From: Flavobacterium sp. Root420
GTDB lineage: Bacteria > Bacteroidota > Bacteroidia > Flavobacteriales > Flavobacteriaceae
Assembly: GCF_001427905.1 (NCBI RefSeq)
Contig: NZ_LMEF01000031.1
Location: 124,001-188,000 of the forward strand
Length of the DNA stretch: 64,000 nucleotides
Direction: 5' to 3'
Below the pieces are notes generated by a model. It was not told where the DNA came from, did no database searches, and saw only the letters and a program-made list of their open reading frames with translations. Each line of letters opens with the position of its first letter. The first letter of the stretch is position 1. Of the stretch, positions 58,149 to 64,000 are shown piece by piece. The position numbers were made by a program, and so were the translations under genes.

Positions 58149-58436
58149 TTATTCTACTATAACTACTGCTTTTTGAACCAGTTGCAGGGTATTGTTTTCT
58201 GTTTTATAAATTGTGGGTTTAATAACTTTGGTTATCTTCTTCGAATTTGAATTAAGAATATTGGCATCAATAGAGCTGTCTCTTTCATCATAATTTGTCC
58301 CTAAAGGATTTATTATTTTATATCCTTTTTCTTCCAATTCATTATAAATTCTTTTTAGATTGCGCTCAAAACCGTTGAAGTTTTGTTCTAACGCTTTTTT
58401 TTCAATTTCAAACAGTTGGTTTATTATTACATTCAT
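58149..58436 (-). CDS. Small GrpE-like nucleotide exchange factor
   Basis: A 95-residue protein. GrpE-like marks: a short helix (FNGFERNLKRIYNELEEKG), then YKIINPLGTNYDER, close to the GrpE head motif (GxxxIxPLGxxFDPxxHEA), and a C-terminal TLQLVQKAVVIVE like the RPAxVVV end of GrpE. The long N-terminal dimerisation helix of real GrpE (about 190 residues total) is missing, so this is a shortened head-domain protein. It is translated just before the Hsp70-like gene (12 bp), which strongly supports a paired role in ADP/ATP exchange. The family call by motif is moderately sure. Confidence 0.65.
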   Translation of the reverse strand: MNVIINQLFEIEKKALEQNFNGFERNLKRIYNELEEKGYKIINPLGTNYDERDSSIDANILNSNSKKITKVIKPTIYKTENNTLQLVQKAVVIVE

Positions 58437-58541
58437 TTCTTAAAATTGGATTTTATCAATGAGCAATTTACAATTTATTTAATATGATATTAATGATCAA
58501 TATTTTTTTTTATTCAATACCTTATTAATTTTGTAAATACG

Positions 58542-58712
58542 ATGAATATCATTCAATTATTTTCTTTATTAAATATAAAAGGGGATCAGATTTTAGAATT
58601 TGGTGCTGAGGATTATATTAGAATTGAAAATGAAAAAATGCATAGTAGTATAAAAATAATAATTGTTGTTGTTTTTCTTTTGATAGTTTTTCACAAACTT
58701 GGATATTACTAG
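58542..58712 (+). CDS. 56-residue membrane protein related to the N-terminus of the next gene
   Basis: A short frame, ATG to TAG. The start MNIIQLFSLLNIKGDQILEF is strikingly like MNIIELFEELKIDKNNILLF of the 279-residue protein at 58786, and it goes on GAEDYIRIENEK against SPEDLIRIEKQV. It ends in a hydrophobic segment (IKIIIVVVFLLIVFHKLG). The pair therefore has the same head and a C-terminal membrane anchor, with the middle lost or never present in this one. It is divergent from the Hsp70/GrpE-like genes by about 100 bp. Function unknown; the coding call rests on paralogy. Confidence 0.6.
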   Translation: MNIIQLFSLLNIKGDQILEFGAEDYIRIENEKMHSSIKIIIVVVFLLIVFHKLGYY

Positions 58713-58785
58713 AATTTATTTTTTGCTCAATCTTTTGCAAAAGAGTTAAAAAGAGTATGTTTGTGCTCTAAAATTAGCATTAAGC

Positions 58786-59625
58786 ATGAATATAATAGAA
58801 TTATTTGAAGAATTAAAGATAGATAAAAACAATATTCTATTATTTTCTCCAGAAGATTTAATCCGAATAGAAAAGCAGGTTAATGTTGAGAAAAGAATAA
58901 ATCAGGACATAGACGTAAATGTAGCCAATAATCTGATTTTGGCTTTAAAAGAGTATCGCCAGGAGCTCTATTTTATAGTCTCTAACCGAATTTTGTATAA
59001 TCTTTTTTCGAAAAAAAATTATTCCAGGCATAATTTTCCTTCTCCTCAAAGAGAATATGATTTTGAAAAGATTCAATCCTTTATAAATCAGTTTCTCAAT
59101 GATGATTTAGTATTGTTTTTTGATCAGCATTTATCTCAGAATAAGTTTGATTTCATCAATGATATTTTTGATTTTAAAGATTGTTTTCCTGAAGATGCAC
59201 TTTTTCAATTGAATAAGAAACTAAATGGTAAAGTCGATGCTATTCTTGTAAATTTAAGCCAAAACAATTCGGCAAACATGCCGGCGATTTCGTATGTAGA
59301 GTATAGAAGTTTTTATGTTTTGCTGTCCTATTTCAGTTCTATCGAGATGGATAATAAAATCAGAAGTCTTGTAAACATTGTTTCAGAACGCTATAATGCC
59401 AATAAACAATCTGATTTTTATATGACTTGTATATCCTCAATGCAGGGTTATGTTGCTTACGATCCGAGTTTGACCGATATTTTGGTCAGCAATAGAGAAG
59501 CTGTTTATTCCAACAGTATTGACAGAGGCTCATCAGATAGTTCATCTGGGCTTTCAGGAAAGACCATCTTTTTTATAGTACTTGCTGTTATAAAAATATT
59601 GTCTCTTTTTGCGAGATGTCATTAA
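58786..59625 (+). CDS. 279-residue protein with C-terminal membrane anchor, unknown function
   Basis: I do not recognise the family. The N-terminus MNIIELFEELKIDKNNILLF matches the 56-residue neighbour. The middle (residues about 35-245) is mostly helical, acidic and aromatic, with FIVSNRILYNLF, FFDQHLSQNKFDFINDIFDF and SYVEYRSFYVLLSYF, and no visible catalytic motif. After a serine-rich linker (SIDRGSSDSSSGLSG) comes one hydrophobic helix (KTIFFIVLAVIKILSLF), so a tail anchor with the bulk in the cytoplasm is likely. Divergent from the Hsp70/GrpE-like pair across about 350 bp, including the 56-residue gene. May be a client or regulator of that chaperone; inference. Confidence 0.6.
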   Translation: MNIIELFEELKIDKNNILLFSPEDLIRIEKQVNVEKRINQDIDVNVANNLILALKEYRQELYFIVSNRILYNLFSKKNYSRHNFPSPQREYDFEKIQSFINQFLNDDLVLFFDQHLSQNKFDFINDIFDFKDCFPEDALFQLNKKLNGKVDAILVNLSQNNSANMPAISYVEYRSFYVLLSYFSSIEMDNKIRSLVNIVSERYNANKQSDFYMTCISSMQGYVAYDPSLTDILVSNREAVYSNSIDRGSSDSSSGLSGKTIFFIVLAVIKILSLFARCH

Positions 59626-59650
59626 TTTTTAAGCACCTAGACAAATAGTA

Positions 59651-59682
59651 AAAAAATAAAACCCCAGATTTCTGAAGCTTTT
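59651..59682 (-). terminator. Terminator hairpin of the repeated family after the LanB operon
   Basis: On the minus strand AAAAGCTTCAGA, 2-nt loop, TCTGGGGTTTT, with G-U pairs and one bulge. The upstream flank (59683-59735) reads on the minus strand GGTTCGAGAATTGTCCC followed by GTTAGGGCACTAAGAC, with TTCGA as in tRNA T-loops. It ends the minus-strand LanB genes. Confidence 0.65.
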
Positions 59683-59848
59683 GTCTTAGTGCCCTAACGG
59701 GACAATTCTCGAACCATTTTATAGATGATTTGAAAATAATAAATATAATTCAATTATCAATTAATGAATCTACTTTATAGATATCTAATTGGATTTTAAG
59801 TTTTTTATTTTTCATTATATTCAAGCTAAGTAGTACATCGAATATAAT

Positions 59849-60706
59849 TTAGTTGATAGAACGTTCATAATTTAAAGTTTTATAATATTTATATAAATGG
59901 TCATAAATAATTAATTCGTACATCCTTTGTTTAGAAGTATATTGGCGGTTAAGCATCATATGAATATGGCTACTTAAAAAATCATCTAATTCAATTTCTA
60001 GTTTGTTTTTTATCGCTAAAATGGTTTTACGGTTTTGATTTAGATTTTCATTTATTATTTTGTAAACCTCTGGATACTCTTTTATAGCTTTTCCACATAT
60101 AAAATAATGTATTTCTTTAGATGATTCTCTAAAATGGTTATCAATTTCTTTTTTAAAAGCTTTATCGGTATTAAAATCTTTTTTAAATGAAGTTTGTAGA
60201 TTATTCATTAGCTTTAATTTGTGGATATTGTCTAATGAAAAGGCATTTAAAAAACTATCAATCAAAATAAAACTAAAAAGAAATTCCATTTCGTTATTTT
60301 TAAAACTTCGTTTTAGAAATAAATAATTAAGCATCATTTCACTATTGTTAAAGAATAAGGTTTCAGACTCTTCCATCGTTTTATTACCATACCTTTCTAA
60401 TTCTCTTTGGTAAGTATCTGTTTGAACTTTCCAAATTATATTTTGGTGAAGAAGGGAATTTAAAATAGGCAATAATTTTGAAATAACAATAAATATATTT
60501 TCAGGATTGTCACAATAAAAACGAATTCGAATGTGTTGATCCGGATCATTATATCTTATAAAAAACCATTTCTGAATACAATTATTATCTTTTAATTCCT
60601 CAATAATAGGTTGTAATTTTTCGACTAAAATTAAGTCTGCAGTTTTAGTTCCAGTATAAATTTTATAATAAAGCCATTTACTTCCTATGAAAAAATTCCT
60701 TTCCAT
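59849..60706 (-). CDS. LanB C-terminal (SpaB_C / thiopeptide-type bacteriocin biosynthesis) elimination-domain protein
   Basis: A 285-residue protein with the SpaB_C pattern: FIGSKWLYYKIYTGTKTADLIL at the start, then WFFIRYNDPDQHIRIRFYCD (the HIRIRF motif with conserved His and Arg), and WKVQTDTYQRELERYG with the YxxExxRYG-type motif. In class I lanthipeptide and thiopeptide pathways this part eliminates glutamate from glutamylated Ser/Thr to make dehydroamino acids. Here it is separate, 3 bp downstream of the glutamylation part, as in split LanB enzymes such as those for pinensins of Bacteroidota and for thiopeptides. No precursor peptide follows it within the window. Confidence 0.88.
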   Translation of the reverse strand: MERNFFIGSKWLYYKIYTGTKTADLILVEKLQPIIEELKDNNCIQKWFFIRYNDPDQHIRIRFYCDNPENIFIVISKLLPILNSLLHQNIIWKVQTDTYQRELERYGNKTMEESETLFFNNSEMMLNYLFLKRSFKNNEMEFLFSFILIDSFLNAFSLDNIHKLKLMNNLQTSFKKDFNTDKAFKKEIDNHFRESSKEIHYFICGKAIKEYPEVYKIINENLNQNRKTILAIKNKLEIELDDFLSSHIHMMLNRQYTSKQRMYELIIYDHLYKYYKTLNYERSIN

Positions 60707-60709
60707 ATT

Positions 60710-62917
60710 CTATACTTGTTTTTTGTAAAATGACATTATGATTTGATTTGAGAAGTAATCTCCCTTTTTATTTTTAACAATTGATTCTTCTGTAAATAAA
60801 AATTCTTCTAAAATAATGTTACTGAATTTATGTACTGATTTTAAAAATACCTGCACTCCAATTTCTTGTTCAAAATCGAGTAAAAGAGTATTGTCAAAAT
60901 GAACCCAGTTTGCAAACCGAGGAATGTTTTTCTTTATTCTCCATTCAGTAAATAGTACAAATAGAGAAGAGGCGTCGATAAGATAAAAAGGTTCTATTTC
61001 ATTTTTTGTTAGATGCCATTTTGCTTTCGAAAGTATAATATCTTTGTATATAACTCTTGGGAAATATTGATATTGAGTTTCTAAAACTCCCCAAGAAAAG
61101 CTATAAATTGGTTTTAAATTTTGTGATTGTAAATCAGCTAAAAAATGATAAATAGGCAATGATTTGTGAGAGTAATTATGCGCATTAGACAAACAAGGAA
61201 TAACCTCTTTTTTGAATTTTTTCGAACGTAAAACAATTGTATTGTTTTTTATAGAAATCAGTAAATCATCCAAACCAATCTGAAAATCTTTATCTACTCC
61301 GGAATTTGATAAATAAGTAATTTCATAATCCCTTAGTGCAGGTCTTTTTAATATGTTTCCGGTTCTGGATTCTGGAATATGAACTATTTCTGCAAGAATT
61401 TTATCTGAATAATATTCATTTTCTTTTTCGATAATTTCATTAGTTAAATCGTGAATTAATGTATTTCCATTGCAAAAACGGCCAAGCAGTTTTGCTGCGC
61501 TTATATTGCCTGATGGATCAATTGAAATAATTTCTTTTTCATCTTTTTTTATGCATTCTATTATAACTGAAAAAGTCGAAGGAGTATTTTTCCAGTTAGC
61601 ATCAAATTCAGGAAAATCTTCATCAAAAAACAACAATACAGTTTCGCCATTTAAAATCGCTTCTTTCAGTTTACATTCTAAAATAAAATCAAATTCCGTC
61701 CTGGGTTTGCTTTCTTTCAAAGATTTATTGTTAAAAGAAAATTTATCCAAGAGTTCGTGTGTATCATTCATTTCCTGATTTTGTAGATAGCCAATCCCTG
61801 TTTCTGTATCGAGAACGGTGGTTAGCGGCATTTCTTCAAATTCATATCTTTTATTAAAAGCCTTAATAAAACGAACCTGATTATCAAGTTTATTCGGTTT
61901 TTGAATGCCATTTAAAAAACGAATAGCCTGAAGCACTTTTTTAGATATAACATTATTTAATTCATTTTCAGTTGTAAATGTGTACAAATCTGTTTGAAAA
62001 AGATACTTATCATGATACTCAACTTCTAATTTATTAATCTCTTTTCGAATTAGTTGCTGTTTTTTTAGAGAAGGAGTAAGGTTAGAATCTAATTCTGAAA
62101 GCTGTTCTTTTATTTTTTGTAAAAGTGCAGATCTTGAGGTTAAACCTGGAATTTGATTTAGAATAGTAAAAACTCTTTCCCATTCATTTTTTTCGGTTAC
62201 CGTTGCATCGAGTTCACTTACTAAAAACTGAAAATCAATAAGGTGAGTTATATATTCTAAAGCATCATCTAATTCTGAATCCTCATCAGCCAACATAACG
62301 GACATTTCATAAATAGTTAATCCTGATTTACTTTTCGTTAAAATCAAATTCAATAAATCAGACTTTCTAATTGCTGATAAATTATGCTCTCTTTTTGTTC
62401 TTACATATTTATATTCAACATATCTATAAAAATCACCCAAAGCGTAAATTGAATTATTTGGAAAATATTTAAGATAAGGAATAACCTCTTTTTTGTTTGC
62501 AAAATCTTGTAACAAAGCGACCCAAAATTGCATATCAAATTGAGTATGTCGGGAATACATTTCCGGATCTTCAAGTACAATATGAGTTTGAGAAGTTATT
62601 TTGCCCACACTACAGCCACTAAATAGGCCAAAAGGAGTGCAACGTGCAGACATTCGGGCTAAATATTTAAGGAAGCTGAGTTCTAAGTTGTGTTTCTTTT
62701 TATCAGATATTTTTATCGGATCCAATTTCCATTTATCTAAAGCAGCAAGTAATTCCGGAGAAGCTAAGCTAATAGCTTCCCGAACGTATTTATTTTGCAA
62801 TTGGTGCAACAATTTTTCTTCAGAATAATTGTCTATCAGATCGCTATAGAATGTTATTGGAAATAAAGGTGTTCTTAAAATATATTGCGAAAAAGGTTCA
62901 ATTTTATAATTGACCAT
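60710..62917 (-). CDS. LanB N-terminal (glutamylation-domain) lantibiotic dehydratase
   Basis: A 735-residue protein of the Lant_dehydr_N family. The start YKIEPFSQYILRTPLFPITFY is the common LanB opening (F-x-x-RxP-x-xP), KYVREAISLASPELLAAL follows, and CTPFGLFSGCSVG is a typical RxTPxGLFAG motif. A late ANWVHFDNTLLLDFEQE stretch is shared with the family. It transfers glutamate from glutamyl-tRNA to Ser/Thr of a precursor peptide. Total length with the neighbour (735+285) equals one complete LanB. Its ATG overlaps the stop of the protease gene by one base (TAATG), so translation is coupled. Confidence 0.9.
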   Translation of the reverse strand: MVNYKIEPFSQYILRTPLFPITFYSDLIDNYSEEKLLHQLQNKYVREAISLASPELLAALDKWKLDPIKISDKKKHNLELSFLKYLARMSARCTPFGLFSGCSVGKITSQTHIVLEDPEMYSRHTQFDMQFWVALLQDFANKKEVIPYLKYFPNNSIYALGDFYRYVEYKYVRTKREHNLSAIRKSDLLNLILTKSKSGLTIYEMSVMLADEDSELDDALEYITHLIDFQFLVSELDATVTEKNEWERVFTILNQIPGLTSRSALLQKIKEQLSELDSNLTPSLKKQQLIRKEINKLEVEYHDKYLFQTDLYTFTTENELNNVISKKVLQAIRFLNGIQKPNKLDNQVRFIKAFNKRYEFEEMPLTTVLDTETGIGYLQNQEMNDTHELLDKFSFNNKSLKESKPRTEFDFILECKLKEAILNGETVLLFFDEDFPEFDANWKNTPSTFSVIIECIKKDEKEIISIDPSGNISAAKLLGRFCNGNTLIHDLTNEIIEKENEYYSDKILAEIVHIPESRTGNILKRPALRDYEITYLSNSGVDKDFQIGLDDLLISIKNNTIVLRSKKFKKEVIPCLSNAHNYSHKSLPIYHFLADLQSQNLKPIYSFSWGVLETQYQYFPRVIYKDIILSKAKWHLTKNEIEPFYLIDASSLFVLFTEWRIKKNIPRFANWVHFDNTLLLDFEQEIGVQVFLKSVHKFSNIILEEFLFTEESIVKNKKGDYFSNQIIMSFYKKQV

Positions 62918-64000
62918 TACTTTTTAAGTTTAATTACTTTCTCTGCGAGCTGCATCGCATTATATACATTTAAAACTTTTCCCGATTTAGATAATTCAGA
63001 GAATGCAATTTTTTTATCGGTCGTTCCTGGAATAATAACTTCCAGATTATATGATGTCCCTGAATCCAAAATAATTTGTTTAACCTCTTTTACGGTAAGT
63101 TTAGGGTAATAAGACCAGATTAGTGCAGCGGTTCCTACAACCATTGGAGCCGAAAAAGAAGTGCCGGATTCGGTTTTGTATATATTACCCGCACCTGTGG
63201 TGTAAATTTCATCCCCAGGAGCAAATAAATCTACGTTTTGTTTACCGTAATTAGAAAAATCAGACACAAATGTTTTATCTAATTTTTGAGTTGTAGATCC
63301 CACATTAATGAAGTTGTCAAATATTTCTTTAGAGTCATCATAATTGAGGTCATTAGGAAAACTTTTGTTTTCATCTACATTTTGGCTGCTATTTCCGGCA
63401 CTATGTACAAGAAGAACATTGTGGTCTTCAGCATATTTAAACGCATCTGATACCCAATCTTTATGCATTGAGAACTCTTTTCCAAAAGACATATTAATTA
63501 TTTTCGCTCCATTATCAACAGCATATCGTATTGCCATGGCAATATCCTTGTCATTTTCATCACCGGAAGGAGAAATATTCAAAGGCATAATTTTTACATT
63601 TTCTGCAATACCTTTTATCCCTTTATTATTATTTCTGTTTGCAGCAATAACACCAGATACCATTGTATTATGATCCTGAATGGTTCTAATACCTTTTACG
63701 GTATTACAAACTTTATTATTGCCGTATCCTGTTTCAAGAACGCTTGGGTTGTCACCTATCGAAAATCGCTCATTGTAATTTACATTCAAATTTTTATTAA
63801 CAATAGAATCAAGCTGAGTTTCCTTGTCTTTTACCTCGTCATACGTTTTTTCATCAACTTCAAGACAAACCATCATATAGTATATAAGTGCGCCAAGATC
63901 TTTATCATTGTCATCCCGCATCTGACGATATTTTTTATCATTAATCTTGTATTTTTTATACATACTGTCTAATTGTTTATATGTATAATTTTCTTTTGGG
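62917..64000 (-). CDS. Subtilisin-like S8 peptidase, 5' end cut by the window edge
   Basis: The frame stays open through 64000, past the Met at 63963 (upstream residues PKENYTYKQLDS), so the gene begins outside. The visible 360 residues contain the catalytic His in QDHNTMVSGVIAANRN, Asn in LVHSAGNSSQN and Ser in ESGTSFSAPMVVGTAAL; the catalytic Asp region is beyond the edge. A long insert before the His, with acidic helices (MRDDNDKDLGAL, DEKTYDEVKDK), resembles Bacteroidota S8 proteins. Adjacent to LanB with overlapping start/stop, it may be the leader-peptide protease of the RiPP operon (LanP-like), or a general protease. Confidence 0.88.
   Translation of the reverse strand, partial: PKENYTYKQLDSMYKKYKINDKKYRQMRDDNDKDLGALIYYMMVCLEVDEKTYDEVKDKETQLDSIVNKNLNVNYNERFSIGDNPSVLETGYGNNKVCNTVKGIRTIQDHNTMVSGVIAANRNNNKGIKGIAENVKIMPLNISPSGDENDKDIAMAIRYAVDNGAKIINMSFGKEFSMHKDWVSDAFKYAEDHNVLLVHSAGNSSQNVDENKSFPNDLNYDDSKEIFDNFINVGSTTQKLDKTFVSDFSNYGKQNVDLFAPGDEIYTTGAGNIYKTESGTSFSAPMVVGTAALIWSYYPKLTVKEVKQIILDSGTSYNLEVIIPGTTDKKIAFSELSKSGKVLNVYNAMQLAEKVIKLKK

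Noticed and set aside
1..64000. CRISPR arrays, rRNA genes, phage genes, transposons
   Set aside because: No regularly spaced direct repeats, no rRNA sequence and no phage or transposase proteins were seen.

Overview
The window looks like the chromosome of a Flavobacterium-type member of the Bacteroidota. Base composition is AT-rich. It carries a SusC/SusD pair, Bacteroidota -7 elements (TAnnTTTG), lipoproteins and secreted enzymes typical of the phylum, and almost no Shine-Dalgarno sequences. There is one tRNA gene, no rRNA, no CRISPR array and no transposase.

Layout. (1) 1-9.4 kb: mixed genes. These are the end of a diacylglycerol-kinase-like gene, a GNAT/FemAB-like protein, DUF1761, a leucine-rich-repeat protein, a GlxA-type AraC regulator divergent from EthD/DinB/SRPBCC genes (the last frameshifted), and a Crp/Fnr regulator followed by a CRP-like palindrome and three small-molecule-enzyme genes. 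(2) 9.6-37 kb: two divergent operons around a DeoR regulator that form a coherent locus for peptidoglycan amino sugars. The left operon (minus) encodes SusC, SusD, NamZ-like exo-muramidase (DUF1343), MurQ etherase, an SSS symporter, a GH3-beta-lactamase fusion (NagZ + AmiE type) and a NagX-like membrane protein. The right operon (plus) encodes NagB fused to a PIG-L deacetylase, an FAD/Fe-S D-lactate dehydrogenase, a GHL10 (DigH-like) glycosidase, a GH20 hexosaminidase, a stand-alone beta-lactamase-fold enzyme, a second NamZ and NagA. Together these would bind and import muropeptide sugars, trim them to MurNAc and GlcNAc, split MurNAc-6-P into GlcNAc-6-P and D-lactate, and burn both. No sugar kinase is present in this block.

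(3) 37-45 kb: a membrane protein, an alpha/beta hydrolase, a RidA-like protein, a TMEM175-like channel, a second NagA, initiator tRNA-Met, DUF4269 and a GT39-like glycosyltransferase. (4) 45-53.6 kb: LacI regulator, two GH92 alpha-mannosidases, a GH125 alpha-1,6-mannosidase and a ROK kinase: an alpha-mannan/N-glycan locus without SusCD, with matching LacI-type boxes in front of the regulator and of the mannosidases. (5) 53.6-59.6 kb: an unannotated homocysteine S-methyltransferase remnant, a secreted Ppx/GppA-like (ASKHA) protein, and an unusual Hsp70-like protein paired with a tiny GrpE-like protein, divergent from two related membrane-anchored proteins of 56 and 279 residues. This last group is the least familiar system in the window. 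(6) 59.8-64 kb: the 3' part of a RiPP operon with a split lantibiotic dehydratase (LanB N-part and C-part) and a subtilisin-like protease cut by the window edge.

Several gene blocks end at copies of one terminator-hairpin family, whose flanks in some copies resemble tRNA 3' ends. Product names rest on motifs recognised by eye; no database search was run.
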